From Nocardia africana NBRC 100379 (GTDB taxonomy: Bacteria > Actinomycetota > Actinomycetes > Mycobacteriales > Mycobacteriaceae), in contig NZ_BDAV01000011.1 in assembly GCF_001612635.1 (NCBI RefSeq), positions 62,001 through 126,000 of the forward strand: a stretch of DNA of 64,000 bases. The letters are read 5' to 3'. Below, piece by piece: positions 33,962 through 43,500 of the stretch (the first letter of the stretch is position 1; every line of letters starts with the position of its first letter). The notes below the pieces were generated by a model. That model saw only the letters and a list, made by a program, of their open reading frames with translations. It was not told the DNA's origin and did not search any database. The position numbers and the translations under genes are program-made.

Positions 33962-35425
33962 ATGGTCAGCGTCGACCCGCGTCCCTCCGGCGCCGAACGG
34001 GAGAACATCGGCTTCATCGAAATTCCGGACAGTCATCCGATCGACCGGCTGCTGCACCGATTACCGGCCCGTGAGCAAGTGTTGGCGACACCGCCGCGGA
34101 CCAGTGCGGCGGCGGCCGTACGCGGCGACGCCGGGCTGCCGGTGCTGGGCCGCTCCCTGCAGTATCTGCGCTGGGGCCCGGCCGAGATGTACGACCGATA
34201 CCGCCGCTACGGACCGGTGAGCTACAACAAATCCTTCGGTGTCGACCGTGTCCTGATCGCCGGTCCGCAGGCCGTCGACGAGGTACTCGGCAAGCGGCGC
34301 AATGATTTCGGGCAGGGCTGGGACTTCCTGATCGGCTCGTTCTTCCGCCGCGGACTGCTGCTGCTGGAGTTCTCCGAGCACATGTTCCACCGGCGCATCA
34401 TGCAGCAGGCCTTCACCCGCGAGCGGCTGGAATCACATCTGGCGCAACTGAGTCCGGTGGTCGAGGCCGCGGTCGAGCGCTGGAGTGCGGGCGATGCGCG
34501 CACTCTGCGGCTGTATCCGACGGTGAAAGATCTCACTCTCGAGATCGCCACCGAAACCTTCATGGGGGTCGACGCCGGACCGCAACGCCACCGGCTCGGG
34601 CAGGCCTTCCTCGATTGCACCCACGCACCGCTGGCGCTGGTGCGCTATCCGGTGCCCGGTGGTGCGTGGCGCGCCGGACTGCGCGGGCGCAGGAAGCTCG
34701 AGGAGTACTTCACCGCGATGGTGCCGCAGAAGCGCCGCGAAGAGGGTGCGGACTTCTTCTCCGCGCTGTGTCACGCCCGCACCGAGGACGGTGCGGCGTT
34801 CTCCGACGCCGACGTGGTCAACCACATGATCTTCCTGATCATGGCCGCCCACGACACGACCACCACCACCGCGACCTCGGTCGCCTACTACCTGGGCCGG
34901 CACCCGGACTGGCAGCAGCGGGTGCGCGCCGAGGCGCAGGCGCTGTTCGACGAACTCGACGGCGCGCCGCCGACGATCGCCGACCTGGACCGCCTGCGCG
35001 ATCTGGATCTGGTGATCAAGGAGAGCCTGCGGCTGGTGCCGCCGGTGCCGGGCCTGGTGCGCCGCGCCGTGCGCGACACCGAGGTGGCCGGTCACTACAT
35101 TCCGGCCGGCACCCACGTCGATGTCGCCTACGGTGTCAACCACCTGATGCCCGAATTGTGGTCGCACCCCGCGCGTTTCGATCCGGAACGATTCACCGAG
35201 GGCCGGCGCGAGGACAAATCGCACCGGCTGGCGTGGATGCCGTTCGGCGCGGGAGCGCACAAATGCATCGGCATGCATTTCGGCACCCTCGAGGTGAAGG
35301 TCGTCATCGCGGCGATGGTGCGTGCCTACCGCTGGCACATCCCCGACGACTACCTGATGCCGTGGGGCTTCAACACCATCCCGTTCCCGCGCGACGGGGC
35401 TCCGATGCGGCTGTCGCGGCTGTGA
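33962..35425 (+). CDS. Cytochrome P450
   Basis: 487 residues from the ATG at 33962 with GGGAGG upstream. I-helix AAHDTTTTT provides the acid-alcohol pair, ESLR is the ExxR motif, and PFGAGAHKCIG holds the haem cysteine near residue 435. No membrane anchor, so a soluble bacterial P450 needing ferredoxin and reductase, neither of which is next to it. The sequence style resembles actinobacterial sterol/fatty-acid-type P450s. It is under the divergent TetR gene. A very long upstream in-frame extension is antisense to ndh and not real. Confidence 0.94.
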   Translation: MVSVDPRPSGAERENIGFIEIPDSHPIDRLLHRLPAREQVLATPPRTSAAAAVRGDAGLPVLGRSLQYLRWGPAEMYDRYRRYGPVSYNKSFGVDRVLIAGPQAVDEVLGKRRNDFGQGWDFLIGSFFRRGLLLLEFSEHMFHRRIMQQAFTRERLESHLAQLSPVVEAAVERWSAGDARTLRLYPTVKDLTLEIATETFMGVDAGPQRHRLGQAFLDCTHAPLALVRYPVPGGAWRAGLRGRRKLEEYFTAMVPQKRREEGADFFSALCHARTEDGAAFSDADVVNHMIFLIMAAHDTTTTTATSVAYYLGRHPDWQQRVRAEAQALFDELDGAPPTIADLDRLRDLDLVIKESLRLVPPVPGLVRRAVRDTEVAGHYIPAGTHVDVAYGVNHLMPELWSHPARFDPERFTEGRREDKSHRLAWMPFGAGAHKCIGMHFGTLEVKVVIAAMVRAYRWHIPDDYLMPWGFNTIPFPRDGAPMRLSRL

Positions 35426-35429
35426 AGTC

Positions 35430-35501
35430 GATGCGGCTCGCCGCGGTGACCGCGATGCGGCTCGCCGCGGTGACCTCGATGCGGCTCGCCGCAGTGATCC
35501 C
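35430..35501 (+). repeat. Three tandem 24-bp repeats after the P450 stop
   Basis: Copies at 35430-35453, 35454-35477 and 35478-35501 share GATGCGGCTCGCCGC; copies one and two differ at two bases. A decayed relative of the same unit, GATGCGGCTGTCGCGG, is the last stretch of the P450 coding sequence (35404 onward), so the array probably grew from the gene's own 3' end. No stop-free product is expected. Confidence 0.85.
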
Positions 35502-35509
35502 GCTGCGGG

Positions 35510-36400
35510 TTACCGGCCGGCGAACAGCAGCTGCGCCACGTGCGTGGTGGTCTCCTCGCCGTCGGTGTAGCCGCCCTGGTCGCCGAGGGAATTCATCACC
35601 GCGAGGGTGTAGCGCTCACCGGGACCCGCGAAGCCGACCGAGTTGACGACCCAGCCGCCGTTCTCGTCGGACCAGCCGTTCTTCAGGCCGGGATGCAGGG
35701 CATCGCCCGCGCCCCACACGCCCCAGTGCTGATTGGTGTCGACCTTGCGCATCCGGTCGAGCAGATAGCCGCGATCGTCGGGATGCATATGGTCGAGCAC
35801 GTTGTTCATCAGCCGATCCAGATCCGACGGCGCGCACTGCTGAAAACCCCAGTCCGGGAACAGATGTCCGTTGCCGTTGGTCGGGCGCGGCACCAGGCCG
35901 GTCATCCCGTTGGCCCGGAAGGCGTTGTTGAACGCCTGCCGGTCCGGGCCGGCGTACTTGTTCCACAGGAAGTCCGCCGCGGCGTCGTTGGAGGTCGCCA
36001 GCATGGACTCCATCTGGGTGCGGTCCTCGGGCGTCAGCGTGATCGCGCCGACGCGCGCCCGGTTGAGCAGATCCTCGGCGATGGCCAGCTTGATCGTGGA
36101 GGCGGTCCAGAACAGGGTGTCGGCGTTGCCGTTGGCATAGGTGCCACCGGTGACACGGTCGCGCACCACATAGCCGGTGACGCCGGGCCGGGAGGACAGA
36201 TAGTTGTCGACGGCCGCGATCCGGCTGCTCATATCGCAGTCGAAGCCGTCGCGGCAGCCCTGCATGCGCAGCGGGACGGCGGTGGCCGGAGCGGGGTCCA
36301 GCACGGGGGTGCCCGCCATCAGCGCGGCGGCGACGACGCAGGCACCGGCGGCCAGGCGAGTGGTTCGAATGCCGCGGGACGCGGTCCGGGGATAACGCAC
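35510..36400 (-). CDS. Exported class A beta-lactamase-like serine hydrolase
   Basis: 296 residues from GTG at 36400; a TTG at 36421 is an alternative. A signal peptide (RTTRLAAGACVVAAALMAG, cleavage near ATA-VPL) sends it out. The fold shows STIK (SxxK), SND in TSNDAAAD (SDN box) and KNGW in place of KTG. Two cysteines (GCRDGFDCD) near the mature N-terminus may pair. Such proteins may be beta-lactamases or non-hydrolysing relatives; the altered third motif makes efficient beta-lactam hydrolysis uncertain. No BlaI operator was seen upstream. Confidence 0.82.
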   Translation of the reverse strand: MRYPRTASRGIRTTRLAAGACVVAAALMAGTPVLDPAPATAVPLRMQGCRDGFDCDMSSRIAAVDNYLSSRPGVTGYVVRDRVTGGTYANGNADTLFWTASTIKLAIAEDLLNRARVGAITLTPEDRTQMESMLATSNDAAADFLWNKYAGPDRQAFNNAFRANGMTGLVPRPTNGNGHLFPDWGFQQCAPSDLDRLMNNVLDHMHPDDRGYLLDRMRKVDTNQHWGVWGAGDALHPGLKNGWSDENGGWVVNSVGFAGPGERYTLAVMNSLGDQGGYTDGEETTTHVAQLLFAGR

Positions 36401-36526
36401 GGTGAGCCACAATAGCCACAAATGCGCCGTTCACGCACGTCTTGAGCTCGACCTGCGGATGTGCTAGCTACGCGGAGATCGTTGCAGGCCAGCGCATTTC
36501 GGCCATATCGACCGCAACGGCGCAGG

Positions 36527-36733
36527 TCAGCGGAAGGCTGCGAGCAATTCCTCGACGCTGCGGCCGTTGAGCCGATAGCAGTGCTCGAACGCTTCGGAAT
36601 GCCGGTCGCGGGCCCAGCTGTGCAGCACCACGCCGCGGCCGTAGTGCCGGGAGTTGATCAATTCCCACGTCTCGCCCGATCGCCGTACCGTGAACCCGGA
36701 TCTGGGTACGAGGGGGACCACCGTCGCAGACAT
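36527..36733 (-). CDS. Small hypothetical protein, 68 residues
   Basis: I do not recognise this protein. From the ATG at 36733 it reads as a compact beta-rich start (TVVPLVPRSGFTVRRSGETW) and a helical end (RDRHSEAFEHCYRLNGRSVEELLAAFR, shortened). GAAAGG lies 13 bases upstream. No signal, membrane segment or metal motif. Codon use at third positions is GC-rich like real neighbours. The frame extends upstream to 36859 but that part looks non-coding. The 126 bases on its downstream side before the lactamase-like gene hold nothing clear. Confidence 0.55.
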   Translation of the reverse strand: MSATVVPLVPRSGFTVRRSGETWELINSRHYGRGVVLHSWARDRHSEAFEHCYRLNGRSVEELLAAFR

Positions 36734-37096
36734 GTTTCGAACCAGCCTTTCGATACCGCTTCTCCCGAAACCTCCCCGCAGAGCACTGTGGCACATGGCG
36801 AACCCGGTGCGTGGGTGACACGCGGTGGCGAATTGCGTTCGCAATAGCCGAATGGTCATGATGGCCGGATTCGATTGTGTTGCCGAATGTTTGGTGGGAT
36901 GCTGCGAAGGGCGGCAAATCGGTGGTAACGGGCGTTGCCCGGTCGGTTGCGGGCGGCTCGCGCCACGGCATTCGCGGGGTGCGGCGCTCCGAGGCGGGTC
37001 GGTGCCGCCGGGGGCGGTGGCCGGGTTTGTAGGATCGTGCGCGCCGCATCACCGCGACAACGGATCGCGCGCGAGGGACAGAGAGGCGGTGCGCAG
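36734..37096. other. Gene-free region between the small protein and recC
   Basis: 363 bases without a gene. It is AT-richer than average around 36830-36915. The perfect palindrome ATTGCG-TT-CGCAAT lies at 36832-36845. A TAGGAT -10-like box at 37030-37035 is placed to start recC transcription. The rest shows nothing I can name. Confidence 0.5.
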
Positions 37097-40000
37097 GTGC
37101 TGCACATCCATCGGGCCGAGTCGGCGCGCACGCTCGCCGACGCGCTCGCCGCGATGCTGTCGCACCCGCTACCGGACCCCTTCGCCGCCGAGGTCGTCGC
37201 GGTCGGCGCGCACGGAGTGCAACGCTGGCTCAACCAGCGGCTCGCGGTAACCCTGGGCGCGCGAACCGGTGACGGCGTGGCCGCCAACATCGACTATCCG
37301 ACCCCGGCGGCGCTGGTCGCCGACATCTCGGCCGCGGCCTCCGGCATCGCCGCCGACGCCGACCTGTGGGCACCCGACCGGCTGGTGTGGCCGATGCTGG
37401 CCGCGATGGACGCCGCAATCGGCGAGCCGTGGGCGGCGGTGCTGGCCCGCCATCTGGGCGTGGGCGCGGGCCCGGCCGAGGCATACCGGGCGGGCCGGCG
37501 GCTGGGCACCGCGACACATATCGCGACCCTGTTCGACAATTACGGCACGACCCGCCCGACATTGATCACCGACTGGGCGGGCGGCGCCGATACCGACGGC
37601 TGCGGTGCCGAGCTGCCCGAGGACCTGCTGTGGCAGCCGCGGCTGTGGCGGCGGGTGCGCGAGACGATCGGCATCCCCGCACCGGCGCAGCGGCTCGACA
37701 CCGTGTGCCACCGGCTGCGCACCGATCCCGCGAGTATCGATCTGCCGCAGCGGCTTTCGATCTTCGGACTGCCCCGGATCCCGGCCGCGCAGCTCGCGGT
37801 GCTCGAGGCGGTGGCCGAACACCGGGACGTGCACATCTGGCTCGCCCATCCCAGCCCGGCACTGTGGGAACGGCTGCGCGGGTCCGATTCGGAGGGCGTC
37901 GAGGTCGCCGCCGCGACGGGGCCCACGGGCGCCGCGACGATCGTGCGCACCCGTCGCGCCGCTCCCCGGCGAGTGGTCGCCGAACCGATCGCCCGGCATC
38001 CGCTGCTGGCAGCGCTGGGCCGCGACGTGCGGGAAGTGCAGAACCGGGTATCCACCGTCGAGTTCACCGACCGGCACCATCCGCCCGGTCCCGAGCGCGC
38101 CGATACCGGAGATCGTTCGGGCACACTGCTTTCCGAGGTGCAGCACGCCATCCGCGCCGACCACTGGCCGCCGGTCGCGCGCGAGGGTGACGACAGCGTG
38201 CAGATCCACGCCTGCCACGGCCCTGCTCGGCAGGTGGAGGTGTTGCGCGATGTTCTGCTCGGCCTCTTCCAGCGCGATCCCACCCTCGAACCGCGCGACG
38301 TGATCGTGCTGTGCCCCGATCCCGACGGCTTCGCACCGCTCGTGCGGGCGGCCTTCGGCCAGGGGCCCGCCGCTCTCGACGACCCCGACGCCAATCCCGC
38401 GCACGGCTTGCGGGTCCGGCCCGCCGAACGCAGTGCGGGCGCGGCGAATTCGGTGCTCGCGGTGCTGGAGGATCTGCTGGCGCTGGCCGAGGGGCGGGTC
38501 GGTGTCACCCAGGTGCTCGACCTCGCCGCGACCGAACCCGTCCGATACCGCTGCGGATTCGACGACGACGATATCGAGCGGCTGCGCGAATGGGCCGCCG
38601 AAACCGGCGCTCGCTGGGGGATCGTGCAACGGCAGCGGCAGGCCTTCGGCCTCGCCGAATTCGGCCAGAACACCCTCAACGCGGCCGTCGACCGCATTCT
38701 GCTCGGCGTCGCCGCCGGGGAATCGGGCGAGGACTGGCTGGATCTGGCCCTGCCGCTCGACGACGTCGACTCCGGCGACGTGGACCTGGCCGGGCGGTTC
38801 GCCGAATTCGTCGATCGGCTCGCGGTCTGCGTGCGCGATCTGAGCGGGCCCACCCCGGCCGAACCCGCCGGCACGCCGCGACCCGCGCGGCAGTGGTTGC
38901 AGATTCTGCACCGCGCACTCGATCTGCTCACCGACCTGCCGGCCGCGGCGGCCTGGCAGGGAGTGCAGGCACGGCGGGAACTCGCCGCCGCGTTCGAACA
39001 CGCGGACGCGGCCGAGTTGCGGCTGCCCGATGTGATCGCGGCCTTGCGGGCGCGGTCGCGGGCCCGGGCGCCGCGCTCGAACTACCGCACCGGCGAGCTC
39101 ACCGTGTGCGGGCTGGCGCCGATGCGGTCGGTCCCGCATCGGGTGGTGGTGCTGCTCGGGCTCGACGACGAGGTGTTCCCGCGCACCGGCGGCATCGACG
39201 GCGACGACGTCACCGCGCGGGAACCCCTTGTCGGAGAACGTGATCCGCGCAGCGAGGACCGTGGTCTGCTGCTCGACGCCGTCCTCGCCGCCGAAGACCG
39301 TCTCGTCGTGCTCTACACCGGCGCCGATCCGGTGACCGGAACGCCCCGGCCACCGGTCACACCGCTCGCGGAACTGATCGACGTGGTGCGCGCCCACCGC
39401 GGCACCGGCGAGGTGGTGCGGCGTCATCCGCTGCAGGCCTACGACGGCCGCAACTTCGATGCGCGCGACCCGTTCGGTTTCGACACCCTCGCGCTGGCCG
39501 CCGCCCGTGCCGCGGCCCGCCCCGCGCAACCGAGTCCGCCGTGGCTGCCCGGCCCGCTGCCCGCCGTGGCGCGCACGGATGTGGAACTGGCGGAACTGGT
39601 GTCGTTCGCCGAACATCCGATCCGGGCCTTCCTGTGGCAGCGCCTGGGCATCCGGGTGCCGGAGGAGGACGAGGACATCGACGAACGCCTGCCCATCGAA
39701 CTGACCGGACTGGCGACCTGGAATATCGGTGAACGCATGCTGGCGGCCCGGCTCACCGGCGCCGACCCGGCCGCGCTGCGGGCCGCGGAATGGCGGCGCG
39801 GCACCTTGCCGCCGTTCGGTCTCGGCGCGGCGGTGTTGGCCGAGGTGGAATCCACGGTCGACCGGCTGGTGCAGGTCGCCGCGCCATTGCAGCAGGCACC
39901 GGCGCGCACCATCGATGTCGCGGTGGATCTGGGATCGGGGCGGCGGCTGACCGGGACGGTCGCCGATGTGCACGACGACGCGGTCGTGCGCGCCACCTAT

Positions 40001-40516
40001 TCGCGGCTGGCGCCCAAGCATCGGATGGCGGCGTGGGTGCGGCTGCTGGCGCTGGCCGCCACCGAACGGCACCAGAGCTGGCAGGCGGTGAGCATCGGGC
40101 GCGGCAAATTCGGTCGACCCGCTTGGCGTTCGTCGCTCACCGCACCGGCCCCCGCGCTCGCGGCGGACCTGTTGCGCGACCTGGCCGACCTGCGCGAGGA
40201 GGGTCTGGCCGAACCGCTGTCGTTCGCGCCCTCGGCATCGGCACTGTATGCCGAACGCCGTTGTCGCGGAGCGGATCTCGACTCCGCGCGCGCGGCCGCG
40301 GAGGAGGAGTTCTACGGCGGGCCGAAGGGTCCGCGCCCGTTCGGCGACCACACCGACCGCTATCTGACCTACATCCGGGGACCCGAACCGAGCTTCGAGC
40401 AACTGGAAACCCCGCTGCCCGAACCGGACCGGTACGGCGAGAGCACCACATTCGGCTCGGTGGCCCGCCGACTGTGGAATCCGCTGCTGGCCAACGAATC
40501 CCAGGGGCAGCCATGA
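37097..40516 (+). CDS. recC: Exodeoxyribonuclease V subunit gamma, RecC
   Basis: 1139 residues from the GTG at 37097 (family text starts LHIHRAESARTLADAL; the longer frame is upstream DNA). RecC is an inactivated helicase/nuclease that holds the complex together and, in E. coli, reads Chi. Recognisable blocks are FAAEVVAVGAHGVQRWLNQRL (shown shortened), SIFGLPRIPAAQLAVLEAV, and GLAPMRSVPHRVVVLLGLDD. It overlaps recB by four bases, giving recC-recB-recD order as in M. tuberculosis Rv0631c-Rv0629c. The complex acts on double-strand DNA ends. Confidence 0.93.
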   Translation: MLHIHRAESARTLADALAAMLSHPLPDPFAAEVVAVGAHGVQRWLNQRLAVTLGARTGDGVAANIDYPTPAALVADISAAASGIAADADLWAPDRLVWPMLAAMDAAIGEPWAAVLARHLGVGAGPAEAYRAGRRLGTATHIATLFDNYGTTRPTLITDWAGGADTDGCGAELPEDLLWQPRLWRRVRETIGIPAPAQRLDTVCHRLRTDPASIDLPQRLSIFGLPRIPAAQLAVLEAVAEHRDVHIWLAHPSPALWERLRGSDSEGVEVAAATGPTGAATIVRTRRAAPRRVVAEPIARHPLLAALGRDVREVQNRVSTVEFTDRHHPPGPERADTGDRSGTLLSEVQHAIRADHWPPVAREGDDSVQIHACHGPARQVEVLRDVLLGLFQRDPTLEPRDVIVLCPDPDGFAPLVRAAFGQGPAALDDPDANPAHGLRVRPAERSAGAANSVLAVLEDLLALAEGRVGVTQVLDLAATEPVRYRCGFDDDDIERLREWAAETGARWGIVQRQRQAFGLAEFGQNTLNAAVDRILLGVAAGESGEDWLDLALPLDDVDSGDVDLAGRFAEFVDRLAVCVRDLSGPTPAEPAGTPRPARQWLQILHRALDLLTDLPAAAAWQGVQARRELAAAFEHADAAELRLPDVIAALRARSRARAPRSNYRTGELTVCGLAPMRSVPHRVVVLLGLDDEVFPRTGGIDGDDVTAREPLVGERDPRSEDRGLLLDAVLAAEDRLVVLYTGADPVTGTPRPPVTPLAELIDVVRAHRGTGEVVRRHPLQAYDGRNFDARDPFGFDTLALAAARAAARPAQPSPPWLPGPLPAVARTDVELAELVSFAEHPIRAFLWQRLGIRVPEEDEDIDERLPIELTGLATWNIGERMLAARLTGADPAALRAAEWRRGTLPPFGLGAAVLAEVESTVDRLVQVAAPLQQAPARTIDVAVDLGSGRRLTGTVADVHDDAVVRATYSRLAPKHRMAAWVRLLALAATERHQSWQAVSIGRGKFGRPAWRSSLTAPAPALAADLLRDLADLREEGLAEPLSFAPSASALYAERRCRGADLDSARAAAEEEFYGGPKGPRPFGDHTDRYLTYIRGPEPSFEQLETPLPEPDRYGESTTFGSVARRLWNPLLANESQGQP

Positions 40517-43500
40517 CCGAGGAACTGTTCCCCGTCACCGATCTGCGCACCGCGGAAGCGCCGGCGCACACCACCACCCGCCGCCGGCGCACTCGCGATG
40601 CCGACGAATCGGCCGATGCCGCCGAACTTTTCGCTGTCGACGAGGTAAGTCCAGGGAACGGGACGGACCTTCCCGATTCGGCCGGCAAGCCCTCCGATGC
40701 CGAGGCGGCGGATGTCGGCGCTTCCGACGCGGTAGATGCCGAGGCGGCCGATACGGTCGGCACCGAAGCGGTCGATACCGAGGGTGCGTGCGTCGACGCG
40801 GCCGACCGCACTGTCCCGGAAATGGCCGTGCGATCCGTCGACGTGGAAGCCGAACCGGCGCCGGCCCGCTCGCCGTCGAACCGCCGTAACACTGCCTCCG
40901 GAAGTCCCGGGCGCAGGAACGTCCGGGGCATCGCCACACGGGGCGCCGCGTCGTTCGGGCAGTTCGACCTCTGCGGTGAATTGCCCACGGGGACAACCGT
41001 TCTCGAGGCCAGCGCGGGCACCGGCAAGACCTATGCCATTGTCGGGCTGGCGGTGCGGTTCGTCGCCGAGGGGCTGGTCGACATCTCGCAGTTGCTGCTG
41101 GTGACCTTCAGCCGGGCGGCGACGCAGGAGTTGCGGGAGCGCACCCGGGAGCGGTTCGTCACGGTCGCGGCCGCGCTCGACGATCCCGAAGCCGCGCGCG
41201 CCGGAACCGACGAGCTGATCGCCCATCTGGCCGATGCCGACCCGGCCGAGGTGGCGCGCCGGCGCCGGCGGCTGGTCGCCGCGCTGTCGGATTTCGACGC
41301 CGGCACCATCTCCACCACGCACGGGTTCTGTCAGCGCATGCTCGACGAACTCGGCATCGAGGGCGAACACGATCCGCGGGTGCGGCTGGTCGAGGGCATC
41401 GAGGAACTGGTGAGCACGGTCGCGGAGGATCTCTATCTGGCCCGCTATGCCCGCGGCGGTGCGCCGATGCCGGTGCGGCAGGCGCTGTCGCTGGCGGCGG
41501 CCGCGGTGGCGGACCGGCGCGCGCGGCTGGTGCCGGGGGAGGAGCTCGGCGATCACCCGGCGGCCGAGGCGGCGGCGTTCGCGGCCGCGGTGCGCGCGGA
41601 AGTCGATCGGCGCAAACGGCTTTCGGGCATCCGCGACTTCGACGACCAGCTGGTGCTGCTGCACGACGTGCTCGCCGACCCGGTCCACGGCGAGCGCGCC
41701 TGCCGCCGTATCCGCGACCGCTTCCGCGTGACGCTGGTCGACGAATTCCAGGACACCGACCCCTTGCAGTGGGACATCCTGCGGCGGGTCTTCCACGACC
41801 ACACCACCCTGGTGCTGGTCGGCGATCCGAAGCAGGCGATCTACGCCTTCCGCGGCGCCGAGGTCCTCAGTTATCTGGACGCGGTCGCCCACGCCGGCAC
41901 CCGTCGCGAACTGGACACCAACCGCCGCAGCGACGCGGGTCTGCTGGCGGCGCTGCACCACATGCTGGGCGGCGCGGCCCTGGGACATGCGCAGATCACG
42001 GTGCCGCCGGTCACGGCGGTGCGGCCGCGCAGCCGGCTCGCCGGGCCGGAGGGCGCGGCGGTTCCCTTGCGGCTCAGATGTTTTCCCCGCCAGGGCGCCG
42101 GACCGTTGAACGGCAGCGGATTTCCGGTGGTGGGCCGCCAGCGCGATCGCGTGGCCACCGACCTCGCCGCCGATATCGTCCGCACCCTCGAGTCCGGGGC
42201 GCGGTTCGGCGACCGCGCGCTCGGCCCCGGCGACATCGCGGTGCTGGTCCGCACCCGCGCGCAGATCGACCTGGTGCGCGCGGAACTGGATCGCGCGGGT
42301 GTCGCGTCCGTCCTCGCCGGGGGCGCGAGCGTGTTCGCCACCCGCAGCGCCACCGACTGGCTGTGGGTGCTGCGGGCGCTGGAACAACCGCATCGCGGCG
42401 ACCGGGTGCGGCTGGCGGCCACCACGCCGCTGCTCGGCCTGTCCGCCGCCGACATCGACGCCGGTGGTGCGGATCTGGTGGGCCGGCTCAGCACCCAGCT
42501 GCGCGATGCGGCCCGGCTGTTCGCGCGCTCGGGTTTCGCGGCCGTGTTCGACCGGCTGTCCGCCCAGGCCCAGCCCGCGCCGCGACTGCTGGCCCAGAGC
42601 GGCGGCGAACGACGCCTGACCGATCTGCGGCATATCGCGCAACTACTCGACGAGGTCGCCGCGCGGGAATCGCTCGGGCTCACCGCGCTCACCCGCTGGC
42701 TGGCCGACCGCGTTCGCGATCCGGCCTCGGGCGCCGTCGCGGGACGCAGCCGCCGCCTCGACCGCGACGCGGCCGCGGTGCAGATCGCCACCGTGCACGC
42801 CAGCAAGGGCCTGGAATTCCCCGTCGTCTATCTGCCTTTCGCGTGGGACGGCGCGAAGAACCCCAATCCGTCGACGCTGCTGTTCCACGACGGCGACGAA
42901 CGAGTCCTCGACGTCGGCGGCCCGGAAGCGCCCGGTTACGCCGAGCACCGCCGCCGCTGCGAGGCCGAAGAGGCAGGCGAGGAGCTGCGGCTGCTGTATG
43001 TCGCGCTGACCCGGGCGCAGTGCCAGGTGGTGGCCTGGTGGGCGCCGGCCTACGGTACGGCGGCCGCACCGCTGCACCGGATGATCCTGGGTCGCGCCCC
43101 CGGCAGCGCGGAGGTGCCGGCGCGCAGCGAGGTGCCCGCGGATCCGATCGTGCTGCAGCAGTTGCGTGAATGGGCCGCGGCGGCCGGGCCCGGCCTGATC
43201 GAGATCGAGCCCGTCCGCGCGGCGGTCGAGGCACAACTGCGCACCGAACGCGGCCATACCGGCGATACGGCACTGGCGGCCGCGCGGTTCACCCGGTCCG
43301 TCGACCACGACTGGCGCCGTACCTCGTACTCGGCGCTCACCGCCTCGGCTCACGAAGTTTCCCATGGTGCAACGGATTTCGTGGCGCCGGATACCGTCGA
43401 GGGCGGCGCCGACGAGCCGCTGTCGCCCGCGCCGGAACTCGGTCCCGGCCTCGGGGGCGAGGACGAGTTCGCCGGCGCGCCATTGTCGTTGATGAACGAC

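Noticed and set aside
37169..40402. Very long minus-strand open frame (over 1000 codons) antisense to recC
   Set aside because: High-GC antisense shadow: rich in Arg, Gly, Gln and His with no domain pattern, while recC in the other strand is clearly conserved.
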